Positions 22,701-33,507 of a stretch of 64,000 nt of DNA are shown here, piece by piece. The stretch lies in the NCBI GenBank assembly GCA_022702705.1, contig CM040434.1, positions 56,508,491-56,572,490 on the forward strand, given 5' to 3'. The DNA comes from Papilionanthe hookeriana x Papilionanthe teres (taxonomy: Eukaryota > Streptophyta > Magnoliopsida > Asparagales > Orchidaceae). The notes under the pieces were generated by a model. That model searched no databases. It was not told where the DNA came from and saw nothing but the letters and a program-made list of their open reading frames with translations. Both the position numbers and the translations under genes were made by a program. Numbering within the stretch: the first letter of the stretch is position 1; every line of letters starts with the position of its first letter.

Positions 22701-25190
22701 ATAAGGCTTCTATGTATGAAAATTGTTTTGTAAGGCTTGTACGTACGGAAAGGTTTTCTTAACTTTTTATTATTATTTAACAATTTAAATTCCTTTATAA
22801 TTTAACAATTTAACAATTAACAATGATATAGAAATCAAAGTTAACTTCAGCTATACATGCTTGTGGAAGCTTGTGTATGGGATCATGCTTGGTTTCATAC
22901 GACCATTGTTTACTGATGCACCTGGTAGAGTACGGGATGTGATATTCAGCTATACATGCTGTGGAAGCTTGTGTATGGGATCATGCTTGGTTTCATACAG
23001 CCATTTGTGGTAATATAGTAGCTGGTCCCTTTCCAATTGGAGTAAATACATTTGGTTTAAAGGGCATTCCAACATATTTGCTTTATTTGCTTGGAAATTT
23101 TTGGAAGTGCTCTTTTTTCGAAAGGAAATATGGTTAACATATGTTGTGTTCTTTGTTATGTTGATCATGAAAATTACAAGTGGGTAGCCTTATTGTTCAA
23201 TGTTTGTAGATCTTATCATGTTCCAGTTTTTCTAATTTCGAGAACGATGAATGTTTCAGTTTTTCTGAATTCTTGGGGTTCCATATGGACATTCAAAGAC
23301 AGACTTGAAGCATCTTCACTTGTTGGATGGTGCTTATTGGGGAAGAAAAATAATAATAGGGAATAGCTGCTCTTTTATTCGAAACTTCAGCTTTAAATGA
23401 TCTTAAATTTGATGTGCCAGCCTTATTAGTTTCTCTCTTCTCTTTTATTCTGCATCATGATTTCTGATAGGGAAATGCTGCTTGCTGTTACTAAAATAAC
23501 TTGTTTCTGAAATTATTCAGTCTGCTTCATGATTCTGACTGCGAGGACGAGAACCTCCATCATGAATAAAATACATAAATGCATAGGAATTGGGTGGTGT
23601 GATTTCATGGATTGGCTTTAAAATCAGTTGTGCCTGTCTTTAAAACAGCATGGATGGCCTTATGTTTTGTAAGGCAACCGCTGTTTTGAAGAGGACCATT
23701 TCCTTCACTGTTCAGAATTTATCTCCATGAAGTTAATTTCTCTCCATTGATACCCTACGGTTATAACTAGCTTTCTTCTACTTATAATTTGGATTTAAAA
23801 GTGCTTCATATTTACTGCTGCATATTTAATGGTATGCAATGCTTATATATATATATATATATATTGTTATTGCTACATATCATCTGCTACATATTTACTG
23901 CCTAGTATAACTGCTACATGTTCACTTATTGGGAAGCTGGAAATGGTTTTACTGATTGCTGGAATGGTTTTACTGCTTGCTGGAATGTTTTTACTGCCTA
24001 CTGCATGTTGTGAATGGATTTATTGGCAAGGTGGAAATGGTTTTAAAGTGTATTATGTCTTCAATTACTGCAATTGTGCAGTTTTTACTCTACTAGAAAA
24101 GGAATTTGTAATAATTGTATCTTAAGGGTGTTTGAGTGCTGTGAATTGCAGCGGCAAGTGGTTAGAACTTCATGTAATAATTGTAAATCATTTTGTATTG
24201 AAGTAATAAAAAACTTTGCTGCTCTTTCCCCGTGGATGTAGGTCATTTCGACCGAACCACGTAATTTGTTGTCTCTTTTCGATTATTTGGTTTTACTTAT
24301 ATGTTGGTGTAATGTTAAAATTCTGTAATGAATTTTTCAGCAAATTTCTGACTTCACAAAAAGCTGTATGCATGTATACATATCTGAATAATGAACCCAG
24401 AAATTTACAACAGACAAAAAACAAAACCTCTGAACTCAAAGCTAATACAGTAATGGAGGAGAAATATTGGGTCAGGATGAATGACTTCTATACTTCTTGA
24501 ATTTGATTTAATACAAGTAAAAATAGAAACATTGAATACATGTGCTCTTCATTAAATTCGAATAAACGACCAGATTTCAGCATCTTTTCTGCACTAAAGC
24601 CAAGAACACCCCTTGGTTATTGAACGGTTTATTAAAATTAACGACTATATTTTTTGGAAGTATTAGCCCGAGACGCGCAATGCATTAGATCATTATTAGA
24701 AGGAAAAAAGGAATGATTTGGGTATACAATATAGTTTGCAGTACAAAAGATCATTTGGAGTATGTGGTGAAAGGCATTGGGTGAGTTGCCCTCTCAAAAC
24801 ATTTAAAATCACACTTGAATGGCATTGAGTGAGTTGCTACCTTTTCCCTAACTGATATAGCAGCAGCTTGGATGGCCCCAGGTTTGAGGTTACCTACTTT
24901 TGATTTTTTGTATAGCCTGGAATAAATCCATTGGGTCTTTGTTTGTTACCCTTGCATTTAAAACATCAATATGTTGTTACCCTTGATCAATCCCGCATGT
25001 TTTGGCTATTACTAATGCATTTTTTTTAGGAAGGGAAACATAGCCAATGCTTCAATGAAAACCTTGAATTGATGTGAAGCAATTCATTGAAGTAATTCAT
25101 TGAATTTCTTTTTAATCGATTTGTGAATATTTTATGCATTCTCTTGTGGTTATCTATAATTAGGTTAATTTTTTATTACGTAATTATATA
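19770..25190. other. Harbinger non-coding filler with internal duplications
   Basis: There is no gene I can support over 5.4 kb. Three sets of internal repeats are visible. At 20540-20830 three copies share TTTAGCCTTTAACCTGAGG and AGTGGAAAGGAAT. 21115-21205 matches 23008-23090 (TAGTAGCT, GAGTAAATACATTTGG). 22850-22905 matches 22950-23005 (GGAAGCTTGTGTATGGGATC). A short (TA)n lies at 23846-23864. This may be captured or nested sequence, but no nested ends were found. Confidence 0.5.
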
Positions 25191-25201
25191 TTTGCGGGAA
25201 A

Positions 25202-25451
25202 ATGAGCTACGGGTCGCAGATAAAGTCCGAACGAGTACTATGTCGATGCGGCTTGCCGTCCATAATACTCATGTCACGTCGGGAACATAGCTACGGGCGA
25301 CGAGTTCTACGGATGTCCTCGGTGGGGACGAGGATTAGAAGATTGCAAGTTCTTCGGGTGGTTTGATAATACATACGTAACTACATTATCTCAGCCGAAC
25401 ACCGTTGCTCGGGGATCCATGGTATCACAAGTTCGAAGACATTGCTTCTAG
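25202..25451 (+). pseudogene. GRF-type zinc-finger reading frame inside Harbinger
   Basis: An ATG at 25202 opens MSYGSQIKSERVLCRCGLP. After a one-base frame change near 25295 it continues EFYGCPRWGRGLEDCKFFGW up to a stop at 25449. The order CxCG, then GR..FYGCP, then CKFFxW is the GRF zinc finger (four zinc-binding Cys), a nucleic-acid-binding domain. It is not one of the two standard Harbinger genes. It may be a captured host fragment or an accessory gene of this element. The base composition is more GC-rich than the filler to its left. It is broken by the frameshift. Confidence 0.7.
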
Positions 25452-26494
25452 TTCGATTGCTTCCCTCACGAGACAAGTTTACTCGCGATTCGTGGTGTCG
25501 AACCAAAGAACAACCATCGTGACATGCTCTTACATCATAAAATGAATGCTCGTCATTTTTCTCCTTGTAATTTTAACTCGCTACTTCTTCTTTTTATTTA
25601 GGTTTCGTGAAACTCACTATTAGGTGTGGTCTCTATGTATTTTGTATTTAGGTTTCGGATTGTACTTGTATTTTATTTGGATGTACGGTAGTTATGTAAA
25701 TGTCTTGTTGTATTTTGAAAACCTTTCATTAATATGTTTGATCTGGTTTTAAAATGAAAAATGTTTTAGTGGTGTATATGTGAATAATTCTTAAGCGATA
25801 TCAATGCTTGTCATTTTCGACTTGTTCGAATATTTATTAGTAAAAAAACGGCTCATAGTCGATGTGTCTCGTGAATTAAAGCTTCATGTTTCGCGCAAAT
25901 CAAATATTTTTATTCATTTTTAAAGCTTCTTCTCGGCTTATATTTAACTTGAATGATTTACAAAATTATAAATTTGAATATTTTTTTTAATACAGTAAAA
26001 AAAATTGATGATTGTGATCAAAATTTAAAGCGAGCTTAAGAACTAATGGCATAGCAGTAAATGATATTTGATGGTAGGTTAGAAGCATATTATACATTTG
26101 AAAGGGATTGGTTAGTGAGGTGAGGTACACAAGATTTACATAAGAATTGCATTGTATATAAGTAAATATTTAAATGAAAAATTTTTTATTTAAAAATATT
26201 TGTCCTTAATTTTTAAATAAGATTTTATACTTAGTAAAATTTTTTAAGAAAAAAGTAACATAAATTGTTATTTTTCTACAAGCAACTGCATATAAGCAGT
26301 TTTCAAACCGCAGAAACCAAACAGCTCAACAGCTTATTCATTTCAGGGGCATAAGAGTCATTTATCCATAAACAGCTGCTAATCAGCTATTTGCAAAACG
26401 CTCAAACCAAACAAACAGACAGCTTATTCGAATCAGCTGCTTATCAGCAGCTTATATGAATAAGCAGCTTATCTGAATAAGCTGACTACCATTC

Positions 26495-26513
26495 AGCTGC
26501 CCCAAACAGACCC
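26495..26513 (-). repeat. Right TIR of Harbinger
   Basis: AGCTGCCCCAAACAGACCC. The preceding 220 bp is packed with CAGCTTAT/CAGCTGCTTATCAG subterminal repeats in both orientations, likely transposase-binding sites. Confidence 0.9.
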
Positions 26514-26516
26514 TTA

Positions 26517-27330
26517 GGATTAACAGTCTTCTCTAGAATTCTTTTAATTTCTTTGTTTGATACTTCAGCCATTCCACTTTTTTGTGGGTGATAAGCATTT
26601 GTTATTCTATGCTTGATTCCAAATTTTTGTAGTAATGATTGAATTCTTATATTCCTAAAATGACTTCCACCATCCGTGATAATTACCTTAGGCATTCCAA
26701 ATCTTGAAAATATCATTTTCTTTAAAAATTTAGAAACACTTTTGGAATTACAGTTTGGTAAAGCGATAACTTCAATCCACTTTGAAACATAATCAACTGC
26801 TAATAAAATATATTTTTTTTTCCAAATGATGAAACAAATGGTCCCATAAAGTCTAAACCCCATAGATCAAAAATTTCAACTTCCAATATATAGTTTAAAG
26901 GCATTTCATTCTTCCTAGAAATATTTCCCATCCTTTGACATCGATCACATATTTTCACATAATGTCTCACATCATTAAATAAGGTAAGCCAATAAAATCC
27001 AGAATTTAAAATTTTAAATGCAGTTTTATCTATGCCAAAGTGTCCTCCAAAATCAGAATCATGACATTTTTGAATAATAGCAAAAGTTTCTTCATAAGGT
27101 ACACATCTTTGAATCATAGAATCTTTTTCAATTTTAAATAAATGAGGTTCTTCCCAGATATAAGATTTAGCATCATATTTAAATTTCTTAATAAATTTGT
27201 TATCCAAGTCATAAGGCAAAATATTGCTAACTAAATAATTAACAATATCAGCATACCGAGGTGTTTTATATTCTTGAATAGAATATAAAGATTCATCAGA
27301 AAATTTCTCATTTATATTTTCTTCGAAATA
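26517..27330 (-). pseudogene. Integrase N-terminal and catalytic part, element A
   Basis: Minus strand. 27219-26800 carries the HHCC zinc-binding region (HDSDFGGHFG, then ICDRCQRMGN) and the first core Asp in GLDFMGPF. 26863-26517 carries VIITDGGSHF (second Asp) and the Glu of MAEVSNKEIKRIL. A frame change near 26810 separates them. The reading then runs into the Harbinger right TIR at 26513. The rest of integrase is at 15554-16073. Confidence 0.9.
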
Positions 27331-27741
27331 ATATCATTTTTAATTCTAGACAAATGATCGGCAATTTGGTTTTCGGTTCCTTTTCTTTCTACTATTTGAA
27401 AATCAAATTCTTGTAGAAGTAAAACCCATCTTATCGATCCAGGTTTAGAATCCTTCTTAGATAATAGATATTTAATAACGGAATGATCAGTATGAACTAT
27501 GCATTTAGTACCAAGAAGATAAGATCTAAATTTATCAAAGACATATACTATAGCTAGAAGCTCTTTCTCAGTGGTAGTGTATTTTCTTTGTGTTTCAGTG
27601 AGAGTTTTACTAGCATAATAAACAACTTAGAAATTTTTCTCATATACAGCTCCAATTGCAAAATCACTTGCGTCACACATTAATTCAAAAGATTTCTCCC
27701 AATTAGGTGCAACAATGATAGGTGCAGATATTAATTTTTTT
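27331..27741 (-). pseudogene. RNase H region, element A
   Basis: Minus-strand reading with MCDASDFAIGAVYE, then after a stop (about 27630) YASKTLTETQRKYTTTEKEL, VHTDHSVIKYLL and the end motif IADHLSR. These are the standard gypsy RNase H blocks. It follows RT directly. Confidence 0.85.
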
Positions 27742-28680
27742 TTAAGAATCATTAATACATTCCTTATTAAATTCAAATTTGGCATCTTTTTCTAATAAAT
27801 GACAAAGAGGTTTAGCAATTTTAGAAAAATCCTTTATGTATCTTCTATAAAATCCAGCATGACCTAGAAAACTTCTCACATCAGTAACAATAGTAGGTGG
27901 TTGCAATTCAGCAATAATTTTTACTTTTGCTTGATCAACTTCCATCCCTTTTTGTGATACTCTGTGACCAAGTACAATGCCTTATGTGACCATGAATTGA
28001 CATTTTTCCCAGTTAAGAACTAAATTTGTTTCTTCACATCTTTTCAGAATTTCGGAAATGTTTTCCAAACAAGATTCAAAAGAAGTTCCAAAAACTGAAA
28101 AATCGTCCATGAATATTTCAATTCCTTTGTCAATCAAATCACAAAATATTGACATCATACATCTTTGAAAAGTTGCAGGTGCATTACATAAACCAAAAGG
28201 CATTCTTCTAAAAGCAAATGTTCCATAAGGACTTGTAAATGTTGTCTTTTCTTGGTCCTCGGGAGCAATAAGTAATTGATGATAACTAGAATATTCATTC
28301 AGGAAACAGAAATATGAGTGTCCAGCTAGTTTATCAAGCATTTGATCCAAGAAAGGTAAAGGAAAATAATACTTTCTAGTGGCTTTATTTAATATCCTAT
28401 AGTCAATACAGATTCGTCATCCAGTAACTTGTCTTATAGGGACAAGTTCATTTTTATCATTAACAATGACAGTTACTCCTCCTTTCTTCGGAACACAATG
28501 AATAAGACTTACCCATTGACTATCCGAAATAGGATAAATAATACCAGCATCTAACCATTTAATATTTCTTTTTTAACAACCTCTTTCATGATAGGATTTA
28601 ATCGTCTTTGCGATTCTATAGTTGGTTTAAAATTTTCTTCCTTTAAAATTCTATGCATGTAAATGGAAGGGCTTATTCCT
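27742..28680 (-). pseudogene. Reverse transcriptase, element A
   Basis: Minus strand. Upstream blocks include WVSLIHCVPKKGGVTV and RICIDYRILNKAT around 28515-28390, with a stop near 28418. The main open part 28350-27982 includes FRRMPFGLCNAPATFQ and the catalytic FMDDFSVFG (equivalent of YxDD). 27945-27742 contains RSFLGHAGFYRRYIKDFS and the connection domain. Stops and frameshifts at about 28575 and 27960 inactivate it. Confidence 0.92.
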
Positions 28681-29605
28681 CTTATATCAGCAATAGTCCA
28701 ACCAAAGCTTTCTTATAATTCTTTAACACTCCTATTAGTTTTTCTTCTTGATCTGTACTAAGTTTAGAAGAAATAATAACAAGTAAAGTTAACGAATTTC
28801 CAAGAAACGCATATTTAAAATGGGAAGGTAACATTTTTAATTCCAGTTCAGGGGTTTTTTCTATTGATGGTAAAAGTATATCATTTTGAGTTATGTCTAA
28901 AGTTTCACAATTATCTTTTATAAAATAAGTCTCTTCTTCTTCCACAACTTCATCTTCATCAGTTAAAAATTCAAATTTTTCTTCAGAAATGACTTTACAT
29001 TTTTCTTGATAATATTTTTCAATTAAACAATCAATTATATCCATTCGATAACATTTCTCTCTATCAGGGTACTTCATTAATTTAAGAACATTGAATTTGA
29101 TTTCTTGATCATTAACTCTCATGGTTAGTTCTCTTTTTTGCACATCAATCATAGGTCGTCCGGTAGCTAGAAAAGGTCTCCCTAAAATAATAGGTATCTC
29201 TTTATCTTCTTCCATATTAAGTACTATGAAATCTACAGGGAAGATAAATTTATCCACTTTAACAAGTACATCCTCTATAACTCCTTTAGGATAAGTGATA
29301 GATCTATCAGCTAACTGAAGGGTTACAGTGGTGGGAGTAATATCTCCTAAACCTAATCATCGAAAGATTGAAAATGGCATGAGATTAACACTTGCTCCTA
29401 AATCACATAAAGCTTTTCCACAAAATTTTTCTCCAATAGCACAGGGTATAGTGAAACTTCCAGGATCTTTAAGCTTTTCAGGTAATTTCTTTTGGATTAT
29501 TGCACTGCATTCTTTACTTAGTGCAACAGTTTCAAAAGCTTCAAATTTTCGTTTCTTGCTTAAAATATCCTTCATAAATTTTGCATAAGTTGGCATTTGT
29601 TCCAA
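28681..29605 (-). pseudogene. Protease region, element A
   Basis: 29605-29357 ends with ALCDLGASVNLMPFSIF, the aspartic protease active-site region (DLGAS in place of DTGAS, usual in Athila). 29257-28682 continues with IPIILGRPFLATG, the protease flap/C-terminal block, and an acidic linker to RT. A stop and frame change lie between 29357 and 29257. Confidence 0.88.
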
Positions 29606-31073
29606 AGCTTCAGCAAAAGGTATATTAATAGTAAGTTTCTTAAAAAATTTAAAGAACTTAGAAAATTGATGATCAAGTTTCTACTGTTTAAGTCTTTGAG
29701 GAAAAGGTGGTGGTGGTTTTTCAACTTCCACATTAACAAGTATAACAGTCTGATCTTGACTAGGAGAGAGAGTTTCTTTAAGTTATTCAATCTTTTCAAC
29801 CTCAATCTCTTTTTCAATTTCATTCTGCATTCTTTCTTTTAATTCCTTTCCACTTCTAAGTTGCACGGCTTTAGCTTGTTCATGTTCTTTTCCAGTTTCC
29901 TTTGGATTAATTTTAACATTACTAGGAAGTGTTCCTACATGTCTGTTATTAATTAAAGTAGCAATTTGCCCCATTTGATTTTCAATATTATGAATAGCAG
30001 TATTTTGATTTTGTAATTGATTATTCATTTGTAATATTAATTCCTCTATTGATAACTTTTTCAGTTGATTATTAAATCCAGGAGGTTTAAAATTTGGATT
30101 AACTTGATTATTCCCATTTCCAGTGGGATGAGATTGATTATTACCCCATTGTTGTTGTGAATTATTCCAGTTAAAATTAGGATGATTTTTCCACCCAGGA
30201 TTATAATAATTTGAATAAGGATTATTTTTACTTGCAATAGCTTGTAAAGTTTCAATAGTTTGAGAATCTTTTTTGTGAAATATTAATTGCAAAACTATCT
30301 AATTTCTTAGACATTGCTGCTACTTGTGAAGCTAAAATAGAAAAGGCTTCATTATCGTGAATACTTGCCATATTTTTAGGATTAATCCTTTCGGAAGGCC
30401 ATTGAAAATTGTTATTAGCCTTTTCTTCAATTAAAGTGTAAGCTTCTTCAAATGATTTAGACATTAAAGAACCTCCAGACAGACGAGCATCAATAATTGA
30501 TTTTAAAGATCCAATTAATCCATTATAAAATGTTTGAATAATTAACCAATCAGGTAAAGCATGATGAGGACATTTTCTTAATAGTTCTATAAATCTTTCC
30601 CAAGTTTCATATATTGTCTCCCCGTCAAATTGACTAAACGAAGTAACATCGTTTCTTAATTTAGCAGTTTTAGAAGGAGGAAAATATTTAGCAAGGACTT
30701 TTTGTGTCATTTCAGCCCATGTTTTAATAGAACCAGTCGCTAATGAATTTAACCACATCTTTGCTTTATCTCTTAAAGAAAAAGGAAAGAGTCTAAGTCT
30801 CAATAGCATCATCGAAACATTGTTATATTTAAAGGTAGCACAAAGTTCTAAAAAACTAACAAGATGTAAATTTGGATCCTCATTTGGTGTTCCACCAAAT
30901 TGATTATTTTGCACCATTTGAATAATAGACGGTTTAAGTTCAAAAGAATTAGCATCTACAGTTGGTATTTGAATACTACTATGAAGTTCATCAATCGTGG
31001 GGTTAGCATAATCCCTTAATGGTTTATAAACATTTTGATCATTAAGTTCAATTGGATTTTGTAAAGTAGTCAT
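29606..31073 (-). pseudogene. Gag, element A
   Basis: The start codon is at 31073 (MTTLQNPIEL). 31073-30252 encodes the retrotransposon gag core, including LHLVSFLELCATFK, KMWLNSLATGSIKTW, FYNGL and a helical end. A frameshift near 30280 leads to 30292-29783 with the Asn-rich YNPGWKNHPNFNW segment, and AVQLRSGKEL before protease. The latter two blocks are characteristic of Athila-type gag. A Lys/Glu-rich linker with stops joins it to protease. Confidence 0.9.
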
Positions 31074-31298
31074 TTCTTGAAATTTTTGAATTTGTTTTCC
31101 CTTTTTAATTTTTCTAATTGTTCTTTCTAATTCAGAATCTAAAGTTATTCATCCTTCAGAACCAAATCTTCGCATAAAACAAGGTAATTAAATAAATTTT
31201 TTTTTATATTTTATATTTTTAATAATTTTTTTTATATTTTTATATTTTTAGAAATATAATATATATTTTTTTAGAAATTTATAACTATTTTATTTCTA
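31074..31298. other. Leader of element A
   Basis: Extremely AT-rich untranslated leader between PBS and gag (minus strand), with long T runs. No gene. Confidence 0.6.
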
Positions 31299-31316
31299 TC
31301 CCCGGTGACGGCGCTA
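31299..31316 (-). other. Primer-binding site of element A
   Basis: TAGCGCCGTCACCGGGGA on the minus strand, six bases after the LTR end. It differs at three bases from the TGGCGCCGTTGCCGGGGA type used by many plant gypsy elements (tRNA-Asp primer, from memory). Confidence 0.85.
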
Positions 31317-31322
31317 AAAACT

Positions 31323-33092
31323 TGACCCTACCGCAAGTAACGCAGTAATATATGCTTCCAAAAGATGGCCAAAGCTTGACTCAATTTATAATAAGAGGCT
31401 AGTGTATAAATCAAAATATTGTAAATTTTAGAAATTACTTTACACACTAGCGGTACTACGCAAGTATATGTATTGTTTCAAGTAATATAGGGTTTTCTAT
31501 TATAACCCAAGTATCGATCCCACGGGGAAGAATTATAGAAATAAATTCTCTAAATATTATATTTTAAAAATATCTTTTTATCCTTTAAATTAACTATAAA
31601 TTACTATTAATTTACTAGATGCAATTAAAGAAAACAATACTAAGAGAATGATTTATGAAAATTATATAAAATAACAACTTTCTTTCCTTCAATTAATCCA
31701 AGATTTTTAAGATAATTTAATATTCGTTGGAGAATCGATTTATGGTATTGTGCCGAATAGAAGCATTCTTATTCTTTACCCTTTGATCCAGTGCAAAGAA
31801 CATTGGCTAACTTACGGATCGAGTCCGGATGTATTGTTAGTAGTAATGAGTTAATCTAGACTCTCACTTCTAGATGTCTAAGGGTAGCTATGGTCGGCCC
31901 TACTAGTGAGCCATTCCTGATTTATAAATCAAATTATAAGAATTTAGCCTGTCACTCTAAAAACTTATCAATTTTACGCCCTTTAAATCTTATCTTCCTA
32001 TTTATTTGCACTTCACCTTGAATAGCCCGCACATGGCCTTCGACTACCCAAGGATTCATGTGACATTTACAAGTTAAGAGTTCTTCTCCTTCAAGGTTTC
32101 AAAACTCTTCAACAGGTTTTAACAATTTAAATGACCATTTTAAAAAGTAAAGTAAGATCATGTATTAATGTCATCACAATATTTTTGAAAATATTTTGAA
32201 TTTTAATTCTCCATCGAATCTTTATATTATCATATCTATCTCTTAATGATTGAAGGAAGACAGTAAACTAACTACTCAGAACACATTGAAAATAAACTGC
32301 AAAACATAATAAATAAACTTTGAATCAAATAAAAATACTTATCTCAAATATTCCTTCTACAGATCTTCTGACTCCTGACTCCACAGTGTAATGAACTCCA
32401 GATGCTACAACTTGAAAGTAAACTCACTAAACTAAACAAAAGTGACCCTAAATTTCTCTCTCTAATTTTCTAGATTCTCTCTCTAATGAGATTTCTCTCT
32501 CTAAGGAGACTAAAGGAGGTGGAACGAATGAGGGGCCATTTTCTCTGAAGGAGTGGACTCCTATTTATAGGCTCCAAGGGTTGCCTTGAGGCACCTCTTC
32601 AAAACATGTCCAAATTCAATGAATCTTCTAGAAGGTCGGTCTGGCGCCTAGGCGCCGGACACCGTGTCCAGTTCTTCTCACCTCTTCACTTTGGCTCGCA
32701 CCTCTTCGGGTTTAAAACCGTTTTGGAGCATCAAAATGCAATGTATCACATGTCCTATTATCAAGGAACAACTGTCAGTCTTCTAGAATGTCCAATAACT
32801 GCTCATTCCATCAAAATAACCGTCCAAAAGTCGTCAAAAACTTGACAGTTTCTGTATCGAGTCTGGCTCGGCTCTTAGGAGCCAGTTTCTGGCGCCTAGG
32901 TGCCTGGCCATAATTTTTTTCTTCTTTTTGTATTTTGCTCCATTTTTGCTCCCTTTTGCTCCTTTTCCTTTTCTAGACGTTTTTACATCACCTACATCCA
33001 AAAAGACAAAAATACAATTCATTAAAGCATAATATCCTCAGAAATTGATAAAAAATCAAGGCATAAAAATATGTATTTTTCTTCATGGATCA
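31323..33092 (-). mobile_element. 5' LTR of element A (1,770 bp)
   Basis: Bounded by TGATCC...GGGTCA on the minus strand, next to the PBS on the left. It contains the CAAGTATATG...GTATCGATCCCACGGGG block (31460-31530), a TATA box at 32561-32570 and GGCGCC palindromes at 32640 and 32862. The right edge joins the gag of element C, which is the insertion site. Its right 1.1 kb matches 9151-10297. Confidence 0.9.
32561..32570 (-). promoter_or_regulatory. LTR A TATA box (right copy)
   Basis: CTATAAATAG on the minus strand, identical in context to 9766-9775. Transcription would run leftward into gag. Confidence 0.7.
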
Positions 33093-33385
33093 GTGCTCCC
33101 CCAAACTGATTATTAGATATCATTTAGATAATAGTAGGTTTAAGTTCAAATAAATTAGATCTACAGCAGAGTGTTGAATAATTCCATAAAGTTTATCCAC
33201 TGTAGGGTTAACATAATCTCTTAAATGTTTAAATTCTTGATGGATTTTAACATTCTGATTTTCTTGATTCGCCATTTCTTGAACATTTTTATCTTTTTCT
33301 GCATTTTTTATTTTTTGATTTTCTAATAGTTCTCTCTAATTCAGAATAGTAAGGCACAAGTCCTTCAGAACCTAAACTACTCATA
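33093..33385 (-). pseudogene. Gag N-terminal remnant, element C
   Basis: Minus-strand sequence homologous at nucleotide level to the first part of gag in element A (compare 30890-31190), with the CCAAACTGATTATT and 'taagttcaaa..aat' blocks and the gag start region. It is interrupted by frame breaks. It is cut off at 33093 by the edge of element A, which shows that A inserted into C. Confidence 0.75.
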
Positions 33386-33483
33386 CAAAAAATAAAAATA
33401 AAATGAAACACACTAACAAAAACAAGGAAAAGTAAAAAAATTTATTTTTCTTAAACCTTCTTTAAATAATATTTTAATTAATT

Positions 33484-33501
33484 TCCCTAGCAACAACGTC
33501 A
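33484..33501 (-). other. Primer-binding site of element C, decayed
   Basis: TGACGTTGTTGCTAGGGA on the minus strand, six bases from the LTR edge. It differs from the TGGCGCCGTTGCCGGGGA type at five bases, all C-to-T or G-to-A. Confidence 0.7.
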
Positions 33502-33507
33502 AATACT

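Larger units (their letters stand above)
16077..26513 (+). mobile_element. PIF/Harbinger DNA transposon, 10.4 kb
   Basis: Complete from TIR to TIR. The left end GGAGGCGTTTGGGGCAGCT and the reverse complement of the right end, GGGTCTGTTTGGGGCAGCT, share GTTTGGGGCAGCT. TTA is duplicated at 16074-16076 and 26514-26516, the 3 bp target typical of PIF/Harbinger. It carries the two diagnostic genes on the plus strand, a Myb/SANT-like ORF1 and a DDE transposase. It also has a GRF zinc-finger reading frame and about 5.4 kb of non-coding filler. All genes are broken, so it is not autonomous now. At 10.4 kb it seems long for the superfamily. It lies inside the integrase of element A and is therefore younger than A. 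Confidence 0.93.
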
